The notes beneath the pieces were generated by a model. That model saw nothing but the letters and a program-made list of their open reading frames with translations, was not told where the DNA came from and ran no database searches. A stretch of DNA of 64,000 bases from Acidobacterium sp. (GTDB taxonomy: Bacteria > Acidobacteriota > Vicinamibacteria > Vicinamibacterales > UBA2999), in the NCBI GenBank assembly GCA_002737365.1, contig NSIL01000007.1, forward strand, positions 56,400 to 120,399, read 5' to 3'. Position 1 is the first letter of the stretch. The number at the start of each line of letters is the position of its first letter. This document shows positions 20,227-27,394 of the stretch, one piece after another. Both the position numbers and the translations under genes were made by a program.

Positions 20227-20442
20227 ATGTATGCCTTCACTAAGACGCTTCAGCACTTCGACCACACCATGCATTATTCGATTGTGACCACCGACGAGGG
20301 GTGGGAGTTGCGCGAAGAGCGTGACAGCCGGCTCGTACGCCAGGCCCACTTTCAGGATTGGCACCGCGTCGAGCGCGCGACGCGGGTGATTACCATCCAG
20401 GTCGACGACCTCCGCACCAAGGGCTGGGCGGACGTCGCCTAG
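20227..20442 (+). CDS. Small conserved-looking protein, unknown
   Basis: 71 residues, MYAFTKTLQHFDHTMHYSIV at the start. It is rich in His, Asp and Arg, has no signal peptide or membrane segment, and ends exactly at the base before the convergent response-regulator stop. The composition HYSIVTTDEGWELREERDS with a later WHRVERATR looks like a small beta-alpha protein, but I recognise no family. The reading frame and the G/C third-position use are normal, so I regard it as a likely real gene. Confidence 0.5.
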   Translation: MYAFTKTLQHFDHTMHYSIVTTDEGWELREERDSRLVRQAHFQDWHRVERATRVITIQVDDLRTKGWADVA

Positions 20443-21219
20443 CTACTTCTCGTTCTCAATAAACCGATACCCCAACCCGACCACCGTTTCGATCTGCTTG
20501 CCGGCAACGCCCAGCTTGCCACGCAGACGGCCGACGTGCACGTCCACCGATCGCGTTTCGATCATCCGGTCGTAACCCCAGACCCGTTCGAGCAGGCGAT
20601 CGCGTGACAGCACGCGGTTGCGGTTCTCGACCAGGTGGCGCAGCAGTTCGAACTCACGGCGGGTCAGGCGAATCGACACCCCATCAACGGCGATCGAGAC
20701 GGCATCGAAGTCGGCGACGAGATGCTCGCCGCGATAGATCGGCGGTGGCCCCACTTCGTCCGGACGGCCGCGGCGCAGCACCGCGCGTACCCGGGCCGAC
20801 AGTTCACGCGGGCTGAACGGCTTGGTGACGTAGTCGTCCGCACCGGCATCGAGGCCGGTCACCCGGTCGCTCTCGCTGCTGCGGGCGGTCAGCATGATGA
20901 TCGGTGTCTTGGCTGTTGGCGGTCGTGTCCGCAGCAGGCGGCACACTTCGAGGCCGCCAAGCACCGGCAGGTTGAGGTCCAGGATGATCAGGTCGAGCTG
21001 CTGCTCGCTGGCCAGCTTCAGGGCCTGGTCGCCGCTGGCGGCAATGTCGACAATGGCATCGCCGGAACGTTCAAGCGTGTGCTTGATCAGCCCCGAGATG
21101 TCGGTCTCGTCTTCCACCACCAGCACGCGGGTCTTGCCGTTGGCGCGTGTCCCCCCCGAGACCCTCGGGCGCGACGACGGTGACGGGTGATCGGCGCGAA
21201 CTAAACTGTTCTGTTGCAT
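20443..21219 (-). CDS. OmpR/PhoB-family response regulator
   Basis: 258 residues from the ATG at 21219, preceded by AAGGAA on the coding strand; in-frame ATGs at 21240 and 21249 lack a good ribosome site. The receiver domain has VLVVEDE with the acidic pocket, LDLIILDLNLP with the phospho-acceptor Asp, and the conserved Lys in DDYVTKPFSP. The C-terminal winged helix has LTRREFELLRHLVENRNRVLSR and VDVHVGRLRGKLG. No histidine kinase adjoins it, so it is an orphan here; a second PhoB-type regulator with PhoR lies at 38 kb. Two Pho-box-like repeats occur in the region upstream. Confidence 0.92.
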   Translation of the reverse strand: MQQNSLVRADHPSPSSRPRVSGGTRANGKTRVLVVEDETDISGLIKHTLERSGDAIVDIAASGDQALKLASEQQLDLIILDLNLPVLGGLEVCRLLRTRPPTAKTPIIMLTARSSESDRVTGLDAGADDYVTKPFSPRELSARVRAVLRRGRPDEVGPPPIYRGEHLVADFDAVSIAVDGVSIRLTRREFELLRHLVENRNRVLSRDRLLERVWGYDRMIETRSVDVHVGRLRGKLGVAGKQIETVVGLGYRFIENEK

Positions 21220-21291
21220 CCTGCGTTCCTTTGCCTGCATTGGGAGCATCGCCACGATAGCGACCGCAGGTTTCCGGCCGATGACGGCGGC

Positions 21292-21309
21292 GTTAATTCC
21301 GGGTTACCA
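21292..21309 (+). promoter_or_regulatory. 11-bp direct repeat resembling a Pho box
   Basis: GTTAATT at 21292 and GTTACCA at 21303 are exactly 11 bp apart, the period of PhoB half-sites. The core GTTAATTCC also occurs near pstS and near the pit operon. It lies 73 bp upstream of the minus-strand response regulator but reads on the plus strand. Confidence 0.35.
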
Positions 21310-21352
21310 ACCGGCGATTTGGACGATTGTGGCGAGCCCGGTATTAACCGGA

Positions 21353-21385
21353 GTGTCATGCCCGCGTGATCGGGCTGTCATGGCG
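21353..21385 (+). promoter_or_regulatory. Pho box, three 11-bp repeats, upstream of GT2-PHP genes
   Basis: GTGTCAT (21353), GCGTGAT (21364) and CTGTCAT (21375) are spaced exactly 11 bp. The first and last closely match the PhoB half-site CTGTCAT of enterobacteria; the middle one is weaker. The array ends 24 bp before the GTG start of the glycosyltransferase, so PhoB would bind at the promoter and connect these genes to phosphate starvation. Confidence 0.55.
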
Positions 21386-21408
21386 GTGCCGTAGCTTGTG
21401 GCTCCAGA

Positions 21409-22133
21409 GTGACCATCAGCGTCATCGTCTGCGCCTACAACGAAGAGCACTACCTCGTGCCGTGCCTGCAGTCCTTGCGATCGCAGAGCCGGCCGCCTGA
21501 CGAAATCATCGTGATCGACAATGCGAGTGCCGACCGGACGGGCGACGTCGCCCGCGAGGTGCCGGGCGTCCAGGTCATTCACGAGCCCCGCAAGGGCCTG
21601 GTGATCGCCCGCGAGCGGGGCCGCCACGAGGCCAGCGGCGACGTGCTGGTCTACGTCGATGCCGACTGCCGCGCACCTGGCTCGAACGAATCGAGCGTCG
21701 ATTCGCCAACCATCCCAGCCTGATTGCCCTGTCGGGCAACTATCGCTTCTACGATTGGGATTGGTGGGGGCGCACGCTGCTGCGCGCGTATGACTTCACG
21801 CTGGGACCGGCGACGCATGTGCTCGTGAAGTACCTCCTTCGCATTGGCGTGGTGTTCTACGGCGGCAATTTCGCCGTCACGCGAACCACCCTCGAACGCA
21901 TTGGCAGCTTCGACACCACCATCGAGTTCCATGGTGAGGACACCAACCTGGGCCGCCGCCTGTCGCGCGTCGGCCGTGTGGAACTGCGCTACGACTGCTT
22001 TCTCTATACGTCGGCGCGCCGCTACAACGCGATGGGGAAGGGCGCCGTGTTCCAGCTCTACATGCGGAACTTCGTGTCAGAACTTCTTCATCACCGCCCC
22101 AAGGATACGGTTCATCTCGATGTGCGCCCCTAG
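21409..22133 (+). pseudogene. Family 2 glycosyltransferase, frameshifted
   Basis: The first frame (GTG at 21409) encodes a GT-A N-terminus with ISVIVCAYNEEHYL, IVIDNASADRTGDVA and the DxD-type YVDADC. One base is missing near 21676, at GCACC/TGG. The continuation WLERIERRFANHPSL and YGGNFAVTRTTLERIGSFDTTIEFHGEDTNLGRRL follows in the next frame to 22133. The ED of the GEDTNLGRRL segment is the usual acid/base region. With one C restored the gene would be about 241 residues. This is either a recent mutation or a sequencing error in a C run. It sits behind a Pho box and directly before a PHP phosphoesterase; under phosphate limitation a glycosyltransferase could make phosphate-free glycolipids (inference). 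Confidence 0.8.
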
Positions 22134-22211
22134 ATGTTGCGCGTTCGAGATGGGATCGCCAGCGGTCCGTCATCCGCCTTTGGGACACTGACGGCCACAA
22201 GGGAGGCGTTG

Positions 22212-23057
22212 TTGAAACTTGATTCTCACGTCCACACGCAGCACTCCGGTCAAACCACCATCTATCCACTCAGCCTGGTCATGCGCGAGTCATACAACAC
22301 GCCTGAGGGCGTGTACCAGCTGGCGAAGGCGCGTGGCATGGATCTGGTGACCATCACGGATCACGATCAAGTCAGCGGTGCACTCTCAATTGCTCACTAT
22401 CCGGACGTCATTGTCGGCTGCGAAGTGACGGCGGTGCTTCCCAACGATGGTGTTCGCGTGCATCTGAATGTGTTCGGCCAGCAGGGCATCTACACCTCGC
22501 TCAACCACGTGGCGTCCGGCATCAACGGACCGCTGACCGCCGCGCACCTGGCGGCCATCCTGCCGTGGGTGGATGGGCTTGAGGTCATCAACGGCACGCG
22601 CCTGCCGTCGCAGAATCGCACCGCGCTGTGCCTGGCGCAGGCGACCGGCAAGCACCTGTTGGGCGGCGGCGATTCATATACCGGTCGCGGCATTGGGCTG
22701 ACCTGGACCGAAGTGCCGGGCGCCCACAATCGCGAGGAGTTCATGGCGGGTCTGCGTGCCGGCCGCGTGATTGCCGCGGGCGACCACGGCGGTCATCGCA
22801 CCATGCTCTCCGACATGTGGCGCTTTGCCGGCAACTTCATTGCCGAAGGCGTCACCGACACCGCGACACGCCCCACCGACTGGCGCGGCTACGCCTGCGC
22901 CTTTGGCGGCGTGCTCGGCTTGCCGATCATGCCGCTGGTGATGACCAGCGCGTTCGTACACTTCCTGCACGAGCAGCGGTTCAATCGGGACTTGCTGTAC
23001 GACTTGCTCGCGAAGCCCGGTGCGGCAGCGGGCATGGCGCCCGGGCTCGCCGCCTGA
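22212..23057 (+). CDS. PHP-domain metal-dependent phosphoesterase
   Basis: 281 residues if it starts at the TTG at 22212, which follows AAGGGAGG by five bases and puts LKLDSHVHTQHSG at the N-terminus as in the family. The ATG at 22134 abuts the previous stop but adds a non-homologous stretch. Metal-binding motifs of PHP proteins are visible: DSHVHTQHS, TITDHDQVSG, GCEVTA and GDSYTGRG. PHP enzymes hydrolyse nucleotide or sugar phosphates. It probably shares the promoter with the upstream glycosyltransferase and so a Pho-box. Confidence 0.82.
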   Translation: MKLDSHVHTQHSGQTTIYPLSLVMRESYNTPEGVYQLAKARGMDLVTITDHDQVSGALSIAHYPDVIVGCEVTAVLPNDGVRVHLNVFGQQGIYTSLNHVASGINGPLTAAHLAAILPWVDGLEVINGTRLPSQNRTALCLAQATGKHLLGGGDSYTGRGIGLTWTEVPGAHNREEFMAGLRAGRVIAAGDHGGHRTMLSDMWRFAGNFIAEGVTDTATRPTDWRGYACAFGGVLGLPIMPLVMTSAFVHFLHEQRFNRDLLYDLLAKPGAAAGMAPGLAA

Positions 23058-23076
23058 GGCGTGGTCGCTTTGCGCC

Positions 23077-24480
23077 CTACCAGAATCCCAGCCACTTCCA
23101 CCACGCCGCGCCCGCGATCAGCCAAATCACGATATTGGCGACCGACGTGAAGAAGCCCACCTTCCACCACTCGCGGCGCGTCACGTAGCCGGTTCCAAAC
23201 AGGATCGGTCCGGTCGTCGTGCCGTAGTGGGTGAGGCCAGCCGTCAGGTTCGCGGTGCACAGCAGGCTGTAGACCGCCATCTGGGGCGGCACGCCGATGC
23301 CAATCAGCACCGCGACAAAGGGCGGGAACATCGCGAGCATGTGCGCGGTGATGCTGGCAAAGAAGTAGTGCGCGTAGAAGTAGATGATCAGGATGGCAAC
23401 GAGCACGACCGCCCACGGGATGCCGACGAACAGGCCGGCCACGTTCTCGGCGAGCACCCGGGTAGATCCCGTCCGGTTCAGCAGGTCGCCCATCTGCAAC
23501 ATGCCGCCGTACCAGACGAAGACGTCCCACGCCGCGCGCTCGCCGGCCGCCGTCTGCCACGCCAACGTGCCGGACGCCAGCAGGACGCCAATGCCCACCA
23601 TGGCCACGAACGTCACATCGAGACCGTGCCAGGCCGAGGTGATCCACGTCACACCGACGCCGCAGAACACCACCAGCGTGATCCATTCATGTCGGCTGAG
23701 CGGGCCCATCTTCGTCAACTCGCGGGCGGCGAAGATCGGCGCTTCCGGGGTACGGGTGACCTCGGGCTTGAGAATGCGGTAGGCAATCCACGGCACCACC
23801 GCACACGACAGCAGGCCGGGGACGATCGCGGCGGCGAACCAGCTGGCCCAGGTTACCTTGACGTTGGCGAGCTTCAGCGCCAGGTCAGCGCCGAGCAGGT
23901 TGCTGGCCTGGCCGGTCAGAAACATGGCGCACGCCACGGCCGACCCCTGGTACATCGCGGCCATCAGGAACGTCCCGAGACGCTTGCCGGTGGGGCCGGG
24001 ATGCGACTCGAACAGTTCGGCAATGCTGCGGGCGATCGGCAGCACCATGCCGGCACTGCGCGCGGTGATCGACGGCACGCCCGACGCCAGCGTCACGTCG
24101 GTCATCTGCAGCGCGTAGGCGACGCCGAGCGAAGTGCGGCCCACCGCCCGGACGAACAGCAGGGCAATGCGCCGCGCCAGGCCGCAGTCGAGCATCACCT
24201 TGGCGATCAGCATGGCGATGATCACGAGCCACACCGACGGCGCGGCAAACCCGCCGAGCGCCTCGCGCATGGGAATGCCGTTGGCGACCATCGCCGTGAG
24301 GCCCATCAGCACCAGCGCCGAGGCCGGCAGCGGCTCGGTCACCATGCCGGCAATCACGGTGATGAAGATGGCGGTCTGCCGCCAGCCTTGCGGCGTGATG
24401 GTGGCCGGCGCAGGAATCAGGTGAGCGAGGACGAGGTAGAGGACAACCAGCGCGGCCAGGCCGCGAGTACGACGCGACAT
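23077..24480 (-). CDS. DASS/SLC13-family anion transporter
   Basis: 467 residues with about twelve hydrophobic segments. Family features are the pseudo-repeats with the SNT-like motifs: QMTDVTLASGVPSITARSAG in the first half and LTHYGTTTGPILFGTGYV in the second. It resembles the CitT / 2-oxoglutarate-malate translocator branch that exchanges di- and tricarboxylates. Sodium coupling is possible. The substrate cannot be told from sequence. It is convergent with the PHP gene (20 bp gap) and 44 bp downstream of phoX on the same strand, so it may be the last gene of the arsR-GDPD-phoX run. Confidence 0.82.
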   Translation of the reverse strand: MSRRTRGLAALVVLYLVLAHLIPAPATITPQGWRQTAIFITVIAGMVTEPLPASALVLMGLTAMVANGIPMREALGGFAAPSVWLVIIAMLIAKVMLDCGLARRIALLFVRAVGRTSLGVAYALQMTDVTLASGVPSITARSAGMVLPIARSIAELFESHPGPTGKRLGTFLMAAMYQGSAVACAMFLTGQASNLLGADLALKLANVKVTWASWFAAAIVPGLLSCAVVPWIAYRILKPEVTRTPEAPIFAARELTKMGPLSRHEWITLVVFCGVGVTWITSAWHGLDVTFVAMVGIGVLLASGTLAWQTAAGERAAWDVFVWYGGMLQMGDLLNRTGSTRVLAENVAGLFVGIPWAVVLVAILIIYFYAHYFFASITAHMLAMFPPFVAVLIGIGVPPQMAVYSLLCTANLTAGLTHYGTTTGPILFGTGYVTRREWWKVGFFTSVANIVIWLIAGAAWWKWLGFW

Positions 24481-24524
24481 TTGGCCTGAATCTTACTCGG
24501 TCTCTCGGCGTCGCCGCTCGATCC

Positions 24525-25889
24525 CTAGAGAATGCCCCGCTCCCAGGGACCGGTGATCGCGACCGTGAACCCAGGTGTCTGGATGTTGAGGAACAGCCAC
24601 TGGCCATCGGGGCTATAGGTGGCGCCAGCGAACTCGCCGCTCCGGAAGTCGCCGGCGATGCCGTTCCGCTCACCGCGCAGGACGATGTTATTCCGCACAA
24701 AGCGGACGATGTTGCCGTCGCTCGTGAGGCCGTGCACGCACGGATTGGCCGTGCCGTCCTCGCACAGCACCAGCCCGCCGCGCGGACTGACCACGAGGTT
24801 GTCAGGCATGTTCAGCACCTCGGCACCAGGCGACTCGTAGACCATGCGGATCGCCTGGTTTCGGATGTCGAGTTCCCAGACCTGGCCCATCTTGGCGTTG
24901 CCGCCATCGGTGCTCGTAACGAACACGCGGCCGCTGGCGTACCACGCCCCCTCGAGGCGGCCGAAGATGGCCCCGCCGCCCTCCAGTCCCTGTTCGAACA
25001 CGCCCCCAGTGTCGAAGGCGGCAGGGTCGACGTGCGCTTTGCCTGGCTGCTCGATCGGCACCCAGTGGATGCCCAACGCCTGGCCTGCTCGCTGGCCTTG
25101 TCGGAGGTCCGCGCGGGGCCGGCCATCGACGGCCAACATCTCCAGCCGCCCACCGTCAGCGAGGCGCCGCGGTGACCGCGGTGTAAAGCGATACAGACCC
25201 GCACGCCGCCGGTCTTCCGTTTCGTAGACAATGCTGGTTTCGGGATCGACCGCGACGGCTTCGTGGACGAAACGCCCCATCGCCACGAGCGGCTCCAGTG
25301 TCAGTTTGCCATCGACGGGCACGTCGAAGACGTAGCCGTGCGGACGCCGCAGGGTGGGATCCTCCTCTGGCCCGAGCGTGGTCTCTTCACAGCTCAGCCA
25401 GCTGTTCCACGGCGTCGTGCCGCCGGCGCAGTTGCGGAGGGTGCCGGCGAGGCTGGTGCGCGAGTTGGTCACGCGGCCCGTGACCAGATTAAAGGTGATG
25501 GTGGTAGTACCGCCGCCCGCCCGCTCGTCGTAGGCGATCGACGAATCGAATGCCGGGCCGGGGTTCAGTTCGTGATTGCGAATCAAGACGACCGTGCCGT
25601 TGGCCCCGGCAAACGCGGCCATGCCGTCGTGCCGGCCGGGCGTGCGTGTGCCGGAGTCGAGCGGATCGCCGATCCAGCCGAACGAACGGTAGCGAAACCC
25701 TTCCGGCAATTGCAGCAGCGGCAGGCCGGTCGTCTCGTCCTTGACTGGCCGGAGCGGGCCGTACCCCTGATCGTCCGGCGCCATCCGGCCGGCCCCGGGC
25801 GCACGCCAGAGCGCTTCGAGGGGAACGGTGATGGCCGCGCCACCGAGCAGGGCGGCGTGCTTGAGAAAATCGCGGCGGGGCGTACTCAT
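24525..25889 (-). CDS. phoX: PhoX-type (DUF839) alkaline phosphatase, Tat-exported
   Basis: 454 residues from the ATG at 25889, which follows an AGGAGG ribosome site. The N-terminus STPRRDFLKHAALLGG is a Tat twin-arginine signal. PhoX/DUF839 features follow: VLIRNHELNPGP, GGTTPWNSWLSCEETTLGPEE, RFVHEAVAVDPETSIVYETED, and the later NLVVSPRGGLVLCEDG. PhoX enzymes use Fe/Ca and release phosphate from organic esters in the periplasm. The CEE and YETED acidic residues are the usual metal ligands. It lies downstream of a GDPD-like gene and arsR; a phosphate regulator rather than ArsR is the expected controller. Confidence 0.88.
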   Translation of the reverse strand: MSTPRRDFLKHAALLGGAAITVPLEALWRAPGAGRMAPDDQGYGPLRPVKDETTGLPLLQLPEGFRYRSFGWIGDPLDSGTRTPGRHDGMAAFAGANGTVVLIRNHELNPGPAFDSSIAYDERAGGGTTTITFNLVTGRVTNSRTSLAGTLRNCAGGTTPWNSWLSCEETTLGPEEDPTLRRPHGYVFDVPVDGKLTLEPLVAMGRFVHEAVAVDPETSIVYETEDRRRAGLYRFTPRSPRRLADGGRLEMLAVDGRPRADLRQGQRAGQALGIHWVPIEQPGKAHVDPAAFDTGGVFEQGLEGGGAIFGRLEGAWYASGRVFVTSTDGGNAKMGQVWELDIRNQAIRMVYESPGAEVLNMPDNLVVSPRGGLVLCEDGTANPCVHGLTSDGNIVRFVRNNIVLRGERNGIAGDFRSGEFAGATYSPDGQWLFLNIQTPGFTVAITGPWERGIL

Positions 25890-25908
25890 GTCACCTCCTA
25901 GCTTACCG

Positions 25909-25933
25909 CCGTCACGTATCAAGACTGTGACGG
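25909..25933. promoter_or_regulatory. 7-bp dyad in the GDPD-phoX gap
   Basis: CCGTCAC and GTGACGG flank an 11-base spacer in the 47-bp gap between the GDPD stop and the phoX start. It could form an RNA hairpin that separates expression of the two genes or bind a dimeric regulator. The absence of a T-run argues against a standard terminator. Confidence 0.3.
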
Positions 25934-25936
25934 AGA

Positions 25937-26968
25937 TCAGTGGCCGCCGGCCGCCAGCACCAGGGCGAAGTCCTCATACTGGTCAGTGGCGACGAAGTCC
26001 ACACCGGCCGTGATCGCCGCCTGCCACCGCGCGATGACAGCACCGGTCGAGCCGAAATTGTAACTGTCGGTCCAACCGCGGTTGGCGCCGGCACCGTGGC
26101 CATTCAAGGTGTAGAAGCGGATCCACAGACTCTGCTCGTGGGCGCGGTTGACGATCGCATGCAGCCGGGCCGTATCGGCTGGCGTCCAGGCCCCGGCGCG
26201 CGTCTGGCCGCCCTGCTCGACGACACCCCAGGAAAAGTTGGTCCAGCGCCGGTAGTTGGTGGCGGGCCACGGCACGAGCGCGGCTGGCGTCGCGGTCACC
26301 TGGATGCGCGCACGCACCTCGGGGTCTTCCGAGCGAGGCAGATCGGGAGTCGGCGTGGTGCCGAAGACCAGCAACGAACCGCCAGCCGGCACGCGATCCG
26401 AGAAGACGGCCTCTTGGCCGGTCCCGTTCTCGGTAAGTACCAGGAGCGGTGCCAACCGGAACGGCATCACGCGCGCACCATCGGCGACCCGTTCGGCGGT
26501 CGTCAACCACGCGCGGTGCTGTTCGAGCAGGTGCCACACGGCGCGATGGTGCTCTGGCTCGTTGGTCTTGAAGTCGAGGTGCAGGATCACGAGCGGCCAG
26601 TGCTCCGGGCGGTTCTCTGCCAGTGCCCGTTCCATCAATGGCCGGACGCGTGCGAAGAAGTGCTGTTCGAGCGTAGGCTCCGAGCCGTCCACCTCGGCAT
26701 CGTGAGACAGCACCGGGCGACCGGGCCGGCCGGTCGAACCGGGAGCCCACGCCACATCCTGCTCGATCACCAGGCGAGACAGCCCGATGGTGAGCGCGCG
26801 ATCGAGTCGATCGCGCCATTCGCCGGCCTCCGGATAGCAGTTATGGGCGTGGAGCAGCGAGCCGCTGCCCAGCCGGTCGCGCGTCGATGCCGGCTGCGCG
26901 GGCGTGGTCGACACCGACGCCAGCGCAGCCGCCAACGCCAGAAGCCGGATGATGATCGAGATCGCCAT
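25937..26968 (-). CDS. Exported GDPD/PI-PLC-like TIM-barrel phosphodiesterase
   Basis: 343 residues from the ATG at 26968, which overlaps the arsR stop by one base (TGATG). A hydrophobic signal peptide is present. SLLHAHNCYPEAGEWRDRL, LVIEQDVAW and LHLDFKT give the early HxN, ExD and D positions of PLC-like phosphodiesterase barrels, and TAGVDFVATDQYEDFAL ends the barrel as in the family. It should cleave glycerophosphodiesters or phosphoinositide-like lipids outside the cytoplasm, giving phosphomonoesters that PhoX could use; the adjacent phoX supports this. The second catalytic His of GDPDs is not obvious, so the exact activity is open. Confidence 0.68.
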   Translation of the reverse strand: MAISIIIRLLALAAALASVSTTPAQPASTRDRLGSGSLLHAHNCYPEAGEWRDRLDRALTIGLSRLVIEQDVAWAPGSTGRPGRPVLSHDAEVDGSEPTLEQHFFARVRPLMERALAENRPEHWPLVILHLDFKTNEPEHHRAVWHLLEQHRAWLTTAERVADGARVMPFRLAPLLVLTENGTGQEAVFSDRVPAGGSLLVFGTTPTPDLPRSEDPEVRARIQVTATPAALVPWPATNYRRWTNFSWGVVEQGGQTRAGAWTPADTARLHAIVNRAHEQSLWIRFYTLNGHGAGANRGWTDSYNFGSTGAVIARWQAAITAGVDFVATDQYEDFALVLAAGGH

Positions 26969-27345
26969 CACGAGGCCTTGCGAGCGAGGTGCAGGCGGCG
27001 TTCGTCACGCACGCTGACCGCCGCATGCGACAGGGCATGCAGCGCGGCGTCAACCACGGCGGCGATGACCGGGTTGTCGAGCGGCGTCAGGCGGTAGTGC
27101 ATCCACGTGCCGGCCCGACGGGCGTCCACCAGTCCGGCCTTCCGCAGGTAGGCCAGGTGCCGCGACGCCGTCGGCTGGGGGACCGCGAGGCTGGCGTGGA
27201 TGTGGCACACGCAAATCTCACCGTCGCGCAGCAACGCCAGCATGCGCAGGCGCGTCGGATCAGCCAGCGCGGCATAGACGTCGGTCAGCGCCTGGAGATC
27301 CTTCACCCTGGGCGCCGGTTTACTGGAACAGCAGCGGGACAACAT
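26968..27345 (-). CDS. ArsR-family metalloregulator
   Basis: 125 residues. A winged-helix DNA-binding domain (ALADPTRLRMLALLRDGEICVCHI ... PTASRHLAYLRKAGLV) contains the ELCVC-type motif as EICVC at 43-47, the classic As(III)/Sb(III) site. Extra Cys residues CC lie at 5-6. It is divergent from a flavoprotein gene with 49 bp between, and upstream of the GDPD gene with which it is translationally coupled. ArsR normally represses its own and the divergent promoter until arsenite binds. No arsB, acr3 or arsC is seen in the window. Arsenate is a phosphate analogue, so placement in a phosphate island is plausible. Confidence 0.88.
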   Translation of the reverse strand: MLSRCCSSKPAPRVKDLQALTDVYAALADPTRLRMLALLRDGEICVCHIHASLAVPQPTASRHLAYLRKAGLVDARRAGTWMHYRLTPLDNPVIAAVVDAALHALSHAAVSVRDERRLHLARKAS

Positions 27346-27352
27346 ATTCGCG

Positions 27353-27381
27353 TTGACAGATATATCATGAACTCATATATT
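27353..27381 (+). promoter_or_regulatory. Sigma70-type promoter of flavoprotein, with ArsR-operator-like dyad
   Basis: TTGACA (27353-27358), a 17-bp spacer and TATATT (27376-27381) form a near-consensus promoter. Only 13 bases separate the -10 from the ATG, so the transcript should be nearly leaderless. An AT-rich dyad, TATAT-CATGAACTC-ATATA, fills the spacer and -10. ATATTCGC occurs at 27344 and 27377, 33 bp apart (three helical turns). A dimeric ArsR bound here would block both divergent genes. Confidence 0.6.
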
Positions 27382-27394
27382 CGCTCATACAAAT

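Noticed and set aside
23020..24489. Plus-strand open frame opposite the DASS transporter
   Set aside because: The minus-strand frame has twelve membrane helices and family motifs; the plus frame is Arg/His-rich noise.
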